A stretch of 64,000 nt of DNA from Anoxynatronum buryatiense (lineage in GTDB: Bacteria; Bacillota; Clostridia; Peptostreptococcales; Tindalliaceae): NCBI RefSeq assembly GCF_900182905.1, contig NZ_FXUF01000004.1:124001-188000 (forward strand). The letters run 5' to 3'. Made by a program: the position numbers and the translations under genes. Positions 1 to 10,360 of the stretch are shown here, piece after piece. Under the pieces are notes generated by a model. The model worked only from the letters and a program-made list of their open reading frames with translations. It did no database searches and was not told the origin of the DNA. Each line of letters opens with the position of its first letter. Positions within the stretch are counted from its first letter, which is position 1.

Positions 1-132
1 GCCGCCAACACCATTCCCCTGCCACCTGAAAAGCAACTGGATAAGATTAAAACCGTCACGGTGGCACCCGTGTTTGCAGAAGCCATCAGCCGTATTTACA
101 AGAACAAGTCGGTTTCCACCCTTTTTGATTAA
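1..132 (+). CDS. prs: Ribose-phosphate pyrophosphokinase, C-terminal fragment
   Basis: This is the last 43 codons of a gene that begins before the window; the frame is open from base 1 to the TAA at 130-132. The tail contains PPEKQL, then VAPVFAEAI and a final SVSTLFD, which is the characteristic C-terminus of bacterial PRPP synthetase. That enzyme makes 5-phosphoribosyl 1-diphosphate from ribose 5-phosphate and ATP in the cytosol. The position just upstream of pth matches the common Bacillota order prs-pth-mfd. Catalytic residues lie outside the window, so only the family can be called. Confidence 0.85.
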   Translation, partial: AANTIPLPPEKQLDKIKTVTVAPVFAEAISRIYKNKSVSTLFD

Positions 133-311
133 TTGCCAGCATGCATCACCCCGGGACACCCGGTTTCGATGTCACAGCTTTCACCGCAAACGCAGCAACG
201 ATGACACCGGTGATTCACGCATTGATGTCAAAGACCGCCTATCATCGACTCATTCCCAGGATCAGCCTGCAGAACGGGCTGATCCTCAACGTCTTTCAGG
301 AGGAACCAACC

Positions 312-938
312 ATGATCATCATCGCAGGACTGGGTAACCCCGGCGGCAAATACGATGCCACCCGGCACAATATCGGCTTTCACGTCATTGACGCCCTGGC
401 GGCCGGCCAACAGACGGCGGTGAACCAGAAAAAATTTAAATCCCATTTTACCGAGATTCGGGTGGGATCAGAAAAAGTATTGCTGGTGAAACCCCAAACC
501 TATATGAACCTCAGCGGCGAAAGCATCGGCCACTGGATGCGCTACTACCAACTGGCATCAGACCGGTTGCTGGTGGTGTACGACGACATGGATTTTGCAC
601 CGGGGGAGGTCCGGCTGCGCCAGAAAGGCAGTGCCGGGTCTCACAATGGGATGAAATCCATCATTCAGCATCTGGGAACCACAGAATTTCCCCGTTTACG
701 GGTGGGAATCGGCAAGCCCCTGTGGCAGGATGCCGCCAGCTTTGTGCTGGCCCGCTTCACACCGGAGGAAATCCCGGTGATGAGGGATGCAGTAACCACG
801 GCGGCTGAAGCGGCCCAGTGCTTTGTGCAAGAAGGCATCCAAATGGCCATGAACCGGTACAACCGGAAACCGGAAGAGCCGGTACAGGAAAAACCGGCCA
901 ACGAAACGGCACAGGAAAAGGAAGCGAATCAGCCATGA
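312..938 (+). CDS. pth: Peptidyl-tRNA hydrolase
   Basis: A 208-residue enzyme that cleaves peptidyl-tRNA released from stalled ribosomes. Visible family motifs are GLGNPG near the N-terminus, TRHNIGF with the catalytic histidine, YDDMD, and GSAGSHNGMKS. The frame is open further upstream, but the ATG at 312 is preceded by AGGAGG at good spacing and gives the conserved MIIIAGLGNPG start. The C-terminus carries an extra run of about 20 residues rich in E, P and A beyond the usual end of the fold; it looks like a disordered tail. The stop overlaps the mfd start (ATGA), so the two genes are translationally coupled. Confidence 0.95.
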   Translation: MIIIAGLGNPGGKYDATRHNIGFHVIDALAAGQQTAVNQKKFKSHFTEIRVGSEKVLLVKPQTYMNLSGESIGHWMRYYQLASDRLLVVYDDMDFAPGEVRLRQKGSAGSHNGMKSIIQHLGTTEFPRLRVGIGKPLWQDAASFVLARFTPEEIPVMRDAVTTAAEAAQCFVQEGIQMAMNRYNRKPEEPVQEKPANETAQEKEANQP

Positions 939-3900
939 ATTTATCTGCCTCTGTCGCGCTGCAGCCACTCCAACAATCCAGGGAGTTTGTGCAGCTCACC
1001 GACGCTTTAAGAACCAAAGAGCATACCCTGGGGGTCTATGGGCTTGTTGATTCCCAAAAATCCCATCTGGCCGCCGCCCTGCAACACCATCGGGGCAGAC
1101 AGCTGTTACTGATCACTGAAACAGAAGTTCAGGCCCGCCAGCTGGCGGAAGACCTGAGCTTTTATTTGGGTGCCCAGGCTCATCTTTTTCCCTCCCGTCA
1201 ACCGGTGCTCTATGAGACAGAAGCCAGCAGTGTCAGCACGGGTGATGAGCGCCTGAAAACACTGGCATTTCTGGCGGCAGAGCAACCCGCCGTGATCACG
1301 GCCTCCATGGACGCTCTTTTTGTGAAATTACCGCCTCCCGCCCTTTTTCGACGGCTGCAGCTCACCTTCCGCGTGGGCGAAACCATTCCCCGGGAAACCA
1401 TGCTGCAAATGCTGGTGGCCCAGGGTTATCAGCGCGCCGATCAGGTGGAGGAAAAAGGTCAGTTCAGTATTCGTGGAGATATCATCGACCTGTTTTCGCC
1501 GGTGGAAACGGCCCCCTGCCGAATTGAACTCTTTGATGAAGAAGTGGATTCCATCCGCTATTTTGACCTGGCCACCCAGCAATCCATCGATAAAATCAGC
1601 GCCATCACCATTAGCCCTGCCACTGAATGGATTCTGGAAGAAAAGGACCGCCGGCGGATGGTGGACGTCCTGAAGCGGATGAAGAACCAGTCCCGCCCGG
1701 GAAGCGGTGATGCCTCCGGCTGTGAACCGCCGGAACGGTGCGCCCATTTAACGGTGCGTCTTGAAGAAAACCGGGTGCCTCATGACATGGAGGGTCTGCA
1801 GGATCTGGCTTACGAAAAGGCTGCCTCTCTGCTGGACTACTTGATGCCTGACAGTCTGGTGCTGCTGGACGAGCCCCAGCGGCTGCGCAGCCGGGCCGAA
1901 GGAGCAATGGATGAGTGGAAGGAGCATTTCACCGTATTGCTGGAAAGACAGCAGGTGCTGCCCATACAGGCCCATTGCCTGTTCACCTATTCAGAACTGG
2001 TGGTTAAAATCAGGGAAAAAACAGTGGTGACACTCCACCTGCTTCCCCGAAGCGAAAAAGAATTTCCGGCGCAGACAGTGGTGAATTTTGTCACCCGCAG
2101 TGTTCCCAGCTTTCAGGGGAAAATGAACTGGCTTTTCGACGAGTTAAGAAATCTTGTGAAAAAACAGTACCGCCTGGTATTGTTGGCAGCCACCAAGGAA
2201 AAAGCGCTGAAGCTGACAGATGCGCTTCGGGAAGCCGGGCTGCCGGTGCAGTATCTCGCCGGCGGTGATGCCGGGAACACCGGGGGAGGCGCCGGAGACA
2301 GCGCTGCTATCACCTCCGAAACCCTTCCGCCCGGGAAGGTGACCATTCTGCCGGGCAGTGTTCACCGGGGATTTGAATATGTGGGATGCCAGTACCTGCT
2401 GCTGTCAGATTATGAACTTTATGGCGCCCATAAAAAGAAAACCACCAGACCCCGACGCCGTGACGGTCGTGCCATTCAGTCCTTTGTGGAACTGAAACCC
2501 GGCAGTTTTGTGGTGCATGAAAATCACGGTATTGGCCGTTACGAAGGCATTGAAAGCCTCACGGTGGACGGTATCACCCGGGATTACCTGAAAATCAGTT
2601 ATGCCGGTGCCGATCACCTGTATGTGCCCACCGATCAGATGGATATGATTCAAAAATACATTGGAGCGGAAGATAAAACACCCCGGATGAATCGGCTGGG
2701 CGGGACCGACTGGGCCAAAACCAAGAGCCGGGTTAAAAAAGCCATTGAAGACATGGCAGACGATCTGCTGGAGCTTTACGCCAAACGGAACCGGCAGAAG
2801 GGGTATGTCTTTTCATTGGATACAGAGCTGCAACAACAGTTTGAATACCTGTTTCCCTATGAGGAAACCCCGGATCAGCTGAAAGCCATTGAGGAAGTGA
2901 AGGCAGATATGGAAGCAGAACGCCCCATGGACCGTCTTCTCTGCGGGGATGTGGGTTATGGCAAGACCGAGGTGGCTCTCAGAGCTGCTTTTAAGTGTGC
3001 CGCCGACAGCAAGCAGTGTGCCGTACTGGTGCCCACCACCATTTTGGCTCAGCAGCATTTCAACACCTTCCGGGAACGGTTTTCTCCCTTTCCGGTGCGG
3101 GTGGAAATGCTCAGCCGTTTCCGCACCCCCACCCAGATTCAAAAAATCATGAAAGACATTAAAAACGGATTGGTGGATGTGGTGATCGGCACTCACCGCC
3201 TGCTGTCAAAAGACGTTGCCTTTAAAGATCTGGGCCTGCTCATCGTGGATGAAGAGCAGCGCTTCGGAGTGAAGCACAAGGAACGGCTGAAGCAGTTGAA
3301 AGCCAATGTGGACGTGCTCACCCTCACCGCCACTCCCATTCCCCGCACCCTCCACATGGCCATGAGTGGCATCCGGGACATGAGTGTCATCGAAGATCCG
3401 CCGGAGGAACGTTTCCCGGTGCAAACCTATGTGGTGGCCTGGAACCCTTCTTTGGTGGCAGATGCCATTCTCCGTGAAACCTCCCGGGGCGGGCAGGTGT
3501 ACTACCTCTACAACCGGGTGGAGGGAATTTACACCATTGCCAATCAGCTGGCAGACAGGTTCCCGGAGCTGCGCATTGGCGTCGGTCACGGGCAGATGAA
3601 CGAAACTGAACTGGAGAAAGTGATGCTGGACTATTATGAGGGCCACTACGATGTACTGGTATGCACCACCATCATCGAAAACGGACTGGATATTCCCAAT
3701 GCCAACACCATACTGGTTCACGATGCCGACCAGCTGGGCCTCTCCCAGCTCTATCAGCTCCGGGGGCGGGTGGGACGCTCCACCCGTCAGGGCTATGCCT
3801 ACCTCATGTTCCAGCGGGACAAGATATTGTCTGAAGTGGCCGAAAAGCGGTTGAAGGCCATCAAAGAGTTCACTGAGTTTGGCTCCGGTTTTAAAATTGC

Positions 3901-4504
3901 CATGCGTGACCTGGAAATCAGGGGCGCTGGCAATCTGCTGGGAGGCGAACAGCATGGGCACATGGCCGCCATTGGGTACGATCTCTATGTGAAACTGCTG
4001 GAGGAAACCATGCAGAAAACCCGGGGTGAAACCGTTGAAGCCGAACCGGAGGTCACCATAGAGCTGAACGTTGATGCTTACATTCCCAAAGAGTACATTG
4101 GAAATGCCGGCCACAAAATTGATATTTATAAAAAAATAGCCGCCATACGCAGTATCGAAGATCGGTATGAAGTTGAAAATGAAATTGAAGACCGGTTTGG
4201 GGATATCCCAGGCATTGTACGCAACCTGGTGACTGTTTCCGCACTGAAGGCCATGGCACTGAAGGCAGGTATTAGTCACATTTCCCAGAAAGACGACACC
4301 ATTCGCATTCAGTTTGGTTCCGGGCTGCGCCTGAACCCGGAAGCATTGGCCAGAGTCATTCATGATTTTGGCCGGCGCATTCAGTTCAATGCCGGACAGC
4401 AGCCTTATTTCACCTACAAGGCAGCTGTTATAAGAGACGCAAGCCAGCTTCTGCGGGAACTGACAGCCATTGTGGAGATCCTGTCAGGAGACGCTGCAGC
4501 GTGA
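935..4504 (+). CDS. mfd: Transcription-repair coupling factor Mfd
   Basis: A 1189-residue DNA translocase that removes RNA polymerase stalled at lesions and recruits UvrA. The order is a UvrB-like N-terminal region, a CarD-type RNA polymerase interaction domain around residues 500-560 ([17 protein letters not shown]), a superfamily 2 helicase core with Walker [10 protein letters not shown] and the DEEQRFG box, a RecG-like translocation motif, and the C-terminal TRCF domain. Length matches the family (about 1150-1180). The ATG at 935 overlaps the pth stop. A low-complexity Gly/Ala patch near residue 450 is a probable linker. No frame damage is seen. Confidence 0.96.
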   Translation: MNLSASVALQPLQQSREFVQLTDALRTKEHTLGVYGLVDSQKSHLAAALQHHRGRQLLLITETEVQARQLAEDLSFYLGAQAHLFPSRQPVLYETEASSVSTGDERLKTLAFLAAEQPAVITASMDALFVKLPPPALFRRLQLTFRVGETIPRETMLQMLVAQGYQRADQVEEKGQFSIRGDIIDLFSPVETAPCRIELFDEEVDSIRYFDLATQQSIDKISAITISPATEWILEEKDRRRMVDVLKRMKNQSRPGSGDASGCEPPERCAHLTVRLEENRVPHDMEGLQDLAYEKAASLLDYLMPDSLVLLDEPQRLRSRAEGAMDEWKEHFTVLLERQQVLPIQAHCLFTYSELVVKIREKTVVTLHLLPRSEKEFPAQTVVNFVTRSVPSFQGKMNWLFDELRNLVKKQYRLVLLAATKEKALKLTDALREAGLPVQYLAGGDAGNTGGGAGDSAAITSETLPPGKVTILPGSVHRGFEYVGCQYLLLSDYELYGAHKKKTTRPRRRDGRAIQSFVELKPGSFVVHENHGIGRYEGIESLTVDGITRDYLKISYAGADHLYVPTDQMDMIQKYIGAEDKTPRMNRLGGTDWAKTKSRVKKAIEDMADDLLELYAKRNRQKGYVFSLDTELQQQFEYLFPYEETPDQLKAIEEVKADMEAERPMDRLLCGDVGYGKTEVALRAAFKCAADSKQCAVLVPTTILAQQHFNTFRERFSPFPVRVEMLSRFRTPTQIQKIMKDIKNGLVDVVIGTHRLLSKDVAFKDLGLLIVDEEQRFGVKHKERLKQLKANVDVLTLTATPIPRTLHMAMSGIRDMSVIEDPPEERFPVQTYVVAWNPSLVADAILRETSRGGQVYYLYNRVEGIYTIANQLADRFPELRIGVGHGQMNETELEKVMLDYYEGHYDVLVCTTIIENGLDIPNANTILVHDADQLGLSQLYQLRGRVGRSTRQGYAYLMFQRDKILSEVAEKRLKAIKEFTEFGSGFKIAMRDLEIRGAGNLLGGEQHGHMAAIGYDLYVKLLEETMQKTRGETVEAEPEVTIELNVDAYIPKEYIGNAGHKIDIYKKIAAIRSIEDRYEVENEIEDRFGDIPGIVRNLVTVSALKAMALKAGISHISQKDDTIRIQFGSGLRLNPEALARVIHDFGRRIQFNAGQQPYFTYKAAVIRDASQLLRELTAIVEILSGDAAA

Positions 4505-4534
4505 TTCACCGTATCCAAATGCACCTGTTTCCTG

Positions 4535-4540
4535 TATAAT
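4535..4540 (+). promoter_or_regulatory. Possible -10 element between mfd and the foldase gene
   Basis: A perfect TATAAT lies 170 bases before the foldase start, in the 205-base gap after mfd. No convincing -35 hexamer sits 16-18 bases upstream, so this is only a weak promoter candidate. Confidence 0.3.
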
Positions 4541-4709
4541 GTACAGCATAACCAAATAATGAACAACATAACCAGTATCAGATGAAACGAAACCTTTCCT
4601 TTTACCGTATACATGGGTGGGGAAATCAACCAGTTTGCAATCATTCGACCCGGCACTGAACAGAGCATGAGTCGAGTGGCTGGAAAGAACTTAAAAGGAG
4701 CTGAATGGA

Positions 4710-5690
4710 TTGAAATTAAATGGAATGAAAAAAATGCAGCGCAAGACGGGCGTAAACCTCCTGCTGGTGCTGCTGGCAGTTACCCTGCTGCTGACGGCTT
4801 GCGGTGGGAATGGTGAAGCGGCAATTCCTGAAGATGCTGTGGCGGTGGTGAATGGGACACCCATTTCCAACCAGGATTTTGAAAACACCCTGGCACTGAT
4901 GAAAATGAACTATGAGATGGAAATGGGTCCCGGGTTCTTTGATGAACCGGACAACGAAGAAGGCATGACCCTGCTGGACACCATCAAAGAACAGGTGCTG
5001 GAAAGACTGATTTTTACAGAAATCATTCTGCAGGAAGCAGCCACCCATGACATTGCACTGAACGAGGAAGAATTCAATGAAACCATGGAAATGTTCATGG
5101 GCTTCATTAAAGATGATGAAGAACTGATGAATTTCATGGAGCAAAACAACATCGATGAAACCTATTTTCGGCGGGAAATGGAAAAAGAACTGCTGATGAT
5201 GGAGTTCCAGGATTACTATCTGTCGTATATTGAAGTGACAGATGAAGATGCCCAGGCCTACTTCGATGCCAACCCCGATCTCTTCACCTTCGACCAGGTG
5301 GCTGCCAGCCACATTCTGGTGGACACAGAGGAAAAAGCCCGGGAGCTGCGCAGCCAGCTGGATGAAGGCGCAGACTTTGCCTTGCTGGCAGCTGAGCATT
5401 CCACCTGCCCTTCGGCGGCGCAGGGGGGAGACTTGGGATCCTTTGGCCGTGGACAAATGGTACCCGCCTTTGAAAACGCCGCCTTCAGCATGGAGGCAGG
5501 TGACATCAGCGACCCGGTGCAGACAGAGTTTGGATGGCATGTGATTCTGGTAAATGAGCGTATCAACGAAACCGATGATTTCGAAGAAGCGAAAGATTAC
5601 ATCATTTCCCAGCTGCGGCAAGACCAGCTGATGGCACATATCGAAGCCCTCAGAGAGTCTGCAGAGGTTCAGCGCCGGGAGGGTCTGTAA
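4710..5690 (+). CDS. PrsA/SurA-like peptidyl-prolyl isomerase lipoprotein
   Basis: A 326-residue extracytoplasmic foldase. It starts with a basic stretch and hydrophobic helix ending in the lipobox LTAC, so it should be a membrane-anchored lipoprotein. A SurA-type N-terminal segment ([13 protein letters not shown]) is followed by an acidic, methionine-rich helical region. A parvulin PPIase domain lies at about residues 195-290, with [25 protein letters not shown] and FGWHVILV. The start is TTG at 4710, nine bases after AAAAGGAG; an in-frame ATG follows at 4725. The same position in related genomes (after mfd) often holds a prsA homologue. It probably assists folding of secreted proteins. Confidence 0.88.
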   Translation: MKLNGMKKMQRKTGVNLLLVLLAVTLLLTACGGNGEAAIPEDAVAVVNGTPISNQDFENTLALMKMNYEMEMGPGFFDEPDNEEGMTLLDTIKEQVLERLIFTEIILQEAATHDIALNEEEFNETMEMFMGFIKDDEELMNFMEQNNIDETYFRREMEKELLMMEFQDYYLSYIEVTDEDAQAYFDANPDLFTFDQVAASHILVDTEEKARELRSQLDEGADFALLAAEHSTCPSAAQGGDLGSFGRGQMVPAFENAAFSMEAGDISDPVQTEFGWHVILVNERINETDDFEEAKDYIISQLRQDQLMAHIEALRESAEVQRREGL

Positions 5691-5772
5691 AGACCGTGTA
5701 CTGGTGAAGCCTGTTGAGGGAAAGAACTGAAGAAAGCATCCGGCAGCAGACAGACAATCCGGACCGATGACT

Positions 5773-5820
5773 GACAGTGGTGTGTGGGCCAGAGGGCCCG
5801 GCAAACCACTGTCGGTTTTT
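5773..5820 (+). terminator. Rho-independent terminator after the foldase gene
   Basis: GACAGTGGT (5773-5781) pairs with ACCACTGTC (5805-5813), with an inner GGGCC/GGCCC stem, and is followed by GGTTTTT. It ends the mfd-foldase unit. Confidence 0.8.
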
Positions 5821-5872
5821 ACTGCGGTTAATCCTTCGTCATGTCGACGGCTGCCTTGGGAGGAAACACATC

Positions 5873-7474
5873 ATGAGCAAAAAAGAAACCTATTTGAAGG
5901 GCGCCATGTTTCTGGGAGCCGCAGGCATTCTGGTGAAAATCATGGGGGCACTGTTCCGCATTCCCCTGGGGCGGGCCATGGGGTCCGAGGGCATGGGCTA
6001 TTACCAGGTGGGGTACACCGTCTACAATTTTCTGCTGGCTTTCACCTATGCCGGATTTCCCACCGCTGTTTCAAAGCTGGTGTCTGAGAAAAAAGCCAAA
6101 GGACAGCACGCCCATGCCCATGCCATCTTTCTCACCACTCTGAAGCTGCTCACTTTTTTGGGACTGGCAGGGTCGTTGCTGCTGGCTTTTGGAGCCCGCT
6201 ACCTGGTGGATGTGGTTTTTGAAAGTCCGCTGGCTTATCATGCAGTGCTGGCACTGGCTCCCACCATTTTTTTCATCTCAGTTCTGGCGGCCTACCGAGG
6301 CTATTTTCAGGGTATGAAAGACATGAAACCCACTGCCCTGTCGCAGGTGGTGGAACAGTTGGGCAGAGTGGTGGTGGGGCTTTTCCTTGCTTTTATGTTG
6401 TTGCGTACGCTGGGTGAACCCATCGCTGCAGCCGGCGCCGTTCTGGGGGCTGGTGCCGGCGGTGTGGCTGCCCTGGGGTTTATGATTTATTTTTACACCC
6501 AGCGCCGTCGTCGTGAAACCTTCCCGGTGACAGATCAGCTGGGAATGGAACCGGAATCCACCCCCGTCATTATCAGGAACGTGCTGAAGATTGCAGTGCC
6601 CATTGCCATTGGAGCTGCTGTCATGCCCCTTATTAACATGCTGGATACCGCCATTGTGTTGCGCCGGCTTCAGGCCAGCGGCTATACTTATGAGCAGGCC
6701 AACTCCCTTTACGGCCAGCTTCAGGGCATGGCTTCCACCATGGTGAATCTGCCCCAGGTGATCACCATTGCCCTGGCCATGAGTATTGTGCCCGCTGTCT
6801 CAGACGCTGCCGCCCGGGATGACTGGGCCAGTGTGCGGGCAGACAGCGCTTCCGTGTTCCGGGTGAGCATGATGCTGGGGCTGCCGGCTTCAGCGGGCCT
6901 GGTGGCACTGGCCGATCCCATCATGCGCATGCTCTTTCCGGCTGAGCCCGCCTCTCTGGGGCAGATCATGTTTATCATGGGCTTTGCGGTTCTGTTTCTC
7001 ACCCAGCTTCAAACCCTTACCGGCATTATTCAGGGGTTGGGACGCCCTGATATCCCGGTGCGTAACCTGATGACCGGTGCCCTCTTTAAACTGGTGATCA
7101 CCTATACCCTCACTGCCACTTTTCTCCACGTGAGAGGTGCCGCCATCGGCACCGTCACTGCCTATTTTGTGGCCTTTATCCTCAATCTCCGGGCGGTGAA
7201 ACGCTTAACGGGTCTGAAACTGGACAGAACTCAAATGATTTACAAACCACTGCTCTGCGTAGGGGTGATGGCAGCTGTGGCCTATGGCCTTCACCGGGTG
7301 ATGGAACCCATTACCGGTAATACCCTGGCCGTGCTGGCTGCTGTCGGCGCCGGCGCCCTGGTTTACGGTCTCATGCTTCTGAAAACCAATTCGCTGGAAG
7401 AACGTGACTTTGACATGCTTCCCAAAGGCCGGCAAATGGCGGCTCTGTTTCGAAAGCTGAAATTGATGCAATAA
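5873..7474 (+). CDS. SpoVB/MurJ-like polysaccharide flippase
   Basis: A 533-residue integral membrane protein of the MATE-like oligosaccharide flippase family, to which Bacillus SpoVB and YabM belong. About 14 hydrophobic helices can be counted. The start MSKKETYLKGAMFLGAAG and the GSEGMGYYQVGY motif are typical. GGGAGG lies at 5858-5863, about 10 bases before the ATG at 5873; the longer open frame upstream runs through a terminator hairpin and is not coding. Members move lipid-linked glycans across the membrane, for spore cortex or wall synthesis. The location between prsA-like and yabN genes is conserved in Bacillota. The exact substrate cannot be read from sequence. Confidence 0.88.
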   Translation: MSKKETYLKGAMFLGAAGILVKIMGALFRIPLGRAMGSEGMGYYQVGYTVYNFLLAFTYAGFPTAVSKLVSEKKAKGQHAHAHAIFLTTLKLLTFLGLAGSLLLAFGARYLVDVVFESPLAYHAVLALAPTIFFISVLAAYRGYFQGMKDMKPTALSQVVEQLGRVVVGLFLAFMLLRTLGEPIAAAGAVLGAGAGGVAALGFMIYFYTQRRRRETFPVTDQLGMEPESTPVIIRNVLKIAVPIAIGAAVMPLINMLDTAIVLRRLQASGYTYEQANSLYGQLQGMASTMVNLPQVITIALAMSIVPAVSDAAARDDWASVRADSASVFRVSMMLGLPASAGLVALADPIMRMLFPAEPASLGQIMFIMGFAVLFLTQLQTLTGIIQGLGRPDIPVRNLMTGALFKLVITYTLTATFLHVRGAAIGTVTAYFVAFILNLRAVKRLTGLKLDRTQMIYKPLLCVGVMAAVAYGLHRVMEPITGNTLAVLAAVGAGALVYGLMLLKTNSLEERDFDMLPKGRQMAALFRKLKLMQ

Positions 7475-7596
7475 GATCAGGCTGACGGATTAGGCCGGAA
7501 GAAAGGAAAGGCTGTCAAAATCGTTGCCGTTAATGAGTTGGAAGCTTTGCTGAAAGCAGAAAGTAAGCTGATGAACCTGCAAAGGAGGTTTTTGTC

Positions 7597-8700
7597 ATGC
7601 CCACCCTCACCATCGCCGGCTTGGGGCCAGGTGCTCTGGAGCAGCTGCCGCTGGGAACATGGCAGCTGTTGAAAGCCCACCCGTCCATTTGCCTGCGCAC
7701 AGAAAAACATCCCCTGGTGGCAGACCTGAAGGCCCAGGGCATCCACTTTCAAACCTTCGACCACATCTATGAAACGGAAGAGAACTTTGAAGATGTATAC
7801 CGGGAAATAGTGCGTCAGGTACTGGCCTTGGCTTCAGAAGGGGATCTTCTTTATGCCGTGCCGGGTCACCCCAATGTGGCTGAGGAAACTGTCCGGCTGC
7901 TGCGAAAAGCCCTGCAAGCCGCTTCTGAGGAAGAAACGCCTGTCCTGGCGGAGGGCATCACCCTGAAAATTGTGCCTGCCATGAGCTTTCTTGATGTCAT
8001 TTTCCCCCTCATTGATCATGACCCTGTGGATGGGTTCATGCTCATTGACGCCCTGTCTTTCCACCGGCAGCCCCCCGACACCAATATGGATGTGATCATC
8101 ACCCAGGTCTATGATCCCTACGTGGCCTCAGAACTGAAATTGGGCCTCATGCATTATTATGATGCCGAACAACCGATAAAGGTCATCAAAAGCGCTGGAG
8201 TTGTTGGGGAAGAAGAGGTGCGGGAGATTCCGCTATACCAGCTGGATCATCAAAAAGACCTTGATTACCTTACAAGTATTTATATTGCAAGGGTTGACAG
8301 GTTTTCTAAAATACATTATAATATGAATCATCTTATGGACATGTTGGAAAAACTACGTGGCAGCGATGGTTGTCCCTGGGATCGAAAACAAACCCATGAG
8401 AGTCTAAAACCCTATCTGACAGAAGAAAGTCAGGAAGTGCTGGATGCCATCGACGGTGGCGATGATGATGATTTGTGTGAAGAGCTGGGCGATGTATTGT
8501 TGCAGGTAGTCTTCCACAGCCAAATCGCCAAAGAGCGGGGCGCGTTTACCATGCATGAAGTGGTTCATGGCATCACCCAAAAAATCATTTTCAGACATCC
8601 CCATGTCTTCGGTGATGAAACCGCCGAAACACCGGAGGATGTGAAAGCCATTTGGGCAATCCAAAAGGCGAAAGAAAAGACCCGCCGGGAACAGACATGA
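7597..8700 (+). CDS. mazG: YabN-like tetrapyrrole methylase/MazG fusion, short form
   Basis: A 367-residue fusion. Residues 1-220 resemble the SAM-dependent tetrapyrrole (corrin/porphyrin) methylase fold, starting LTIAGLGPGALEQLPLG. Residues about 245-345 form a MazG nucleotide pyrophosphohydrolase domain, with LRGSDGCPWDRKQTHESL, the metal-binding EESQEVLDAI and EELGDVLLQVVFH. Bacillus YabN is near 490 residues and has two MazG repeats; here the protein stops soon after the first (IQKAKEKTRREQT). It probably hydrolyses non-canonical NTPs. The AAAGGAGG ribosome site and GTC spacer support the ATG at 7597. Neighbours spoVB and hup match the usual order. Confidence 0.9.
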   Translation: MPTLTIAGLGPGALEQLPLGTWQLLKAHPSICLRTEKHPLVADLKAQGIHFQTFDHIYETEENFEDVYREIVRQVLALASEGDLLYAVPGHPNVAEETVRLLRKALQAASEEETPVLAEGITLKIVPAMSFLDVIFPLIDHDPVDGFMLIDALSFHRQPPDTNMDVIITQVYDPYVASELKLGLMHYYDAEQPIKVIKSAGVVGEEEVREIPLYQLDHQKDLDYLTSIYIARVDRFSKIHYNMNHLMDMLEKLRGSDGCPWDRKQTHESLKPYLTEESQEVLDAIDGGDDDDLCEELGDVLLQVVFHSQIAKERGAFTMHEVVHGITQKIIFRHPHVFGDETAETPEDVKAIWAIQKAKEKTRREQT

Positions 8701-8831
8701 GCCAGCCAGTGAAACAGCGGCGCGGAACACATTTAAACCAGTTGAGCGGAAGGTGCTGAACCAGGCCGCTCTGGTGAGATAGACAGCAAAGGAATCGTAT
8801 CATTTTCTTAAATACTTAAGGAGGGGATTTT

Positions 8832-9110
8832 GTGAACAAAGCGGAATTAGTAGCAAAAATGGCAGAAATGAGCGGACTGACCAAGAAGGATGCAGAAACA
8901 GCCCTGAACGCCTTTATGGAGACTGTTGAAGAAACACTGGTTGAGGGTGGAAAAGTACAACTGGTGGGCTTTGGCACCTTCGATGTTCGTGAAAGAAAGC
9001 CAAGAAAAGGCAGAAACCCCAGAAATCCGGACCAAGTAATTGACATTCCGGCTTCCAAGGCACCTGTTTTCAAAGCAGGTAAAACACTGAAAGAAAAAAT
9101 TAACGGATAA
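8832..9110 (+). CDS. hup: HU family DNA-binding protein
   Basis: A 92-residue histone-like protein. It contains the family signature GFGTF-(x)n-RKGRNPRNPDQVIDIPA and the C-terminal PVFKAGKTLKEK. It binds DNA as a dimer through beta-arms and bends it. The start is GTG at 8832 with AAGGAGGGG just upstream. The gene sits between yabN and rqcP, as in many Bacillota. Confidence 0.96.
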   Translation: MNKAELVAKMAEMSGLTKKDAETALNAFMETVEETLVEGGKVQLVGFGTFDVRERKPRKGRNPRNPDQVIDIPASKAPVFKAGKTLKEKING

Positions 9111-9170
9111 ATTGTGAACATTGTCCTGATGAAAACTGCTGAAGCGGGACACTGACAGAGGATGCAATGA

Positions 9171-9194
9171 AATCAGGCCTAGGCCTGATTTTGT
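9171..9194 (+). terminator. Palindromic terminator after hup
   Basis: A perfect 20-base palindrome (AATCAGGCCT then AGGCCTGATT) is followed by TTTTGTTGTT. It can form a stem of seven to eight pairs with a CTAG loop. It lies between hup and rqcP. Confidence 0.65.
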
Positions 9195-9212
9195 TGTTAT
9201 GAGGAGGAAGCC

Positions 9213-9458
9213 ATGCGTCTCGATAAATACCTGAAAGTTGCCCGGATCATCAAACGTCGCACCATTGCCCGGGAGGCCTGTGATAAAGGGCTGGTTGTCA
9301 TCAATGGAAAAACAGCAAAAGCCGGCAGTGAGGTGGCGGTTGGCGACCGGCTCACCCTGGCCATCAGCCAGCCACCCCTTGAGGTGGAGGTGCTGCAGGT
9401 AACAGAGCATGTGAAAAAGGAAGATGCCGACAGCCTCTATCGTCTGATCAAAGAGTAA
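9213..9458 (+). CDS. rqcP: S4-domain ribosome quality-control protein RqcP
   Basis: An 81-residue protein that is almost entirely an S4 RNA-binding domain (MRLDKYLKVARIIKRR then GLVVINGKTAKAGSEV). It matches the YabO/HslR-like family renamed RqcP in Bacillus, which binds stalled 50S-peptidyl-tRNA complexes and supports C-terminal alanine tailing by RqcH. The GAGGAGG site precedes the ATG. Its place between hup and divIC is conserved in Bacillota. Confidence 0.9.
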   Translation: MRLDKYLKVARIIKRRTIAREACDKGLVVINGKTAKAGSEVAVGDRLTLAISQPPLEVEVLQVTEHVKKEDADSLYRLIKE

Positions 9459-9518
9459 CCTTTCAGTCATTAAACCTGGCGGCGAGGCGGATGCTGCCGG
9501 ATTAAAGGAGCGGTTCCC

Positions 9519-9821
9519 ATGAAACAACGCCGTCGAAAATCCAGTTTTGGCCGAAAAATCCTATGGCTGTTTTTATTGCTGCTGGTCTTTTCCAGTCTGC
9601 GCACCTGGTATATGCAAGAGCAGGAAAGCCGCAATCTTGCCAGAGAAGAGCAACAGGTACAGGACAGAATCGACGAACTGGAAAAGGAAATTCAGCGGTT
9701 GAGGGGAACACTGGAAAACATCACCGATGACGCCTACATTGAATCAATTGCCCGAAAGAACCTGAAAATGGTGAAAGAGGATGAGTGGGTGCTCGTTGAC
9801 ATCCAGCATGGAAAAGATTGA
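9519..9821 (+). CDS. divIC: Septum formation initiator DivIC/FtsB-like
   Basis: A 100-residue bitopic protein. A basic N-terminus (KQRRRKSSFGRK) is followed by one transmembrane helix (about 13-30), then a coiled coil (about 35-70, DRIDELEKEIQRLRGTLEN) and the conserved end YIESIARKNLKMVKEDEW. DivIC works with FtsL and DivIB at the division septum. AAAGGAG precedes the ATG. The order rqcP-divIC-yabR is as expected. Confidence 0.9.
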   Translation: MKQRRRKSSFGRKILWLFLLLLVFSSLRTWYMQEQESRNLAREEQQVQDRIDELEKEIQRLRGTLENITDDAYIESIARKNLKMVKEDEWVLVDIQHGKD

Positions 9822-9850
9822 AGATAGCAGGTTCTTTTTTTCAGAAAATG

Positions 9851-9859
9851 TGCTATAAT
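9851..9859 (+). promoter_or_regulatory. Extended -10 promoter for yabR
   Basis: TGCTATAAT is a perfect extended -10 element (TGnTATAAT), 50 bases before the yabR start. There is no good -35, as is common with extended -10 promoters. Confidence 0.5.
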
Positions 9860-9908
9860 GACAGTTGTAAGATAATGGGATCATATAACAAGGAGGAGTA
9901 AACAGTTT

Positions 9909-10322
9909 ATGCCGGTTGAGGTTGGAAAGATTATCGAAGGTACCGTTGCAGGCATTACCAATTTCGGGGCGTTTATCGATCTTGGAGAAGGCAAAACAGG
10001 CCTTGTACATATCTCGGAGGTAGCTGACGACTACGTCAAAAATATCCGGGATTACATCAGTGACAAGGAAAAGGTCAAAGTCAAGGTGTTGGCCATTGGC
10101 AGCGATGGCAAGATCAGTTTGTCCATTCGCCAGGCGGCCGAAAGAAAGAAGAAGACCCCCGCACCGGCAGAACTGGAATGGGGCGCACCCCAGCGCGTCG
10201 ATTCTCTGACCCTTGATGACAAAATCAGCAAATTCATGAAAGACAGCGACGAAAAAATGCAGGGTGCAAAAAGTCGCATGAAACCCACCCGTCGCGGCAA
10301 CGGTTTTGGAAAAGGCGTCTAA
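9909..10322 (+). CDS. S1 RNA-binding domain protein (YabR-like)
   Basis: A 137-residue protein with an N-terminal S1 domain (residues 3-72: GKIIEGTVAGITNFGAFIDL, then GLVHISEVA and KVKVLAIGSDGKISLSIR). The C-terminal half is basic and low in complexity. Bacillus YabR, in the same position after divIC, is the closest named relative. It is probably ribosome- or RNA-associated, but the exact role is unknown. AAGGAGGAG precedes the ATG. Confidence 0.88.
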   Translation: MPVEVGKIIEGTVAGITNFGAFIDLGEGKTGLVHISEVADDYVKNIRDYISDKEKVKVKVLAIGSDGKISLSIRQAAERKKKTPAPAELEWGAPQRVDSLTLDDKISKFMKDSDEKMQGAKSRMKPTRRGNGFGKGV

Positions 10323-10360
10323 ACCGGTTGATCAGTGACAGGCATCAAAGATGAGTGCAG

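Noticed and set aside
3206-4363. Long open frame on the minus strand opposite mfd
   Set aside because: It lies wholly inside the well-supported mfd gene, has no ribosome site and reads as low-quality protein. It is a shadow of GC-rich codons.
4716-5804. Long minus-strand frame opposite the foldase gene
   Set aside because: It is fully antisense to a gene with clear lipoprotein and parvulin motifs, and it runs through a terminator hairpin.
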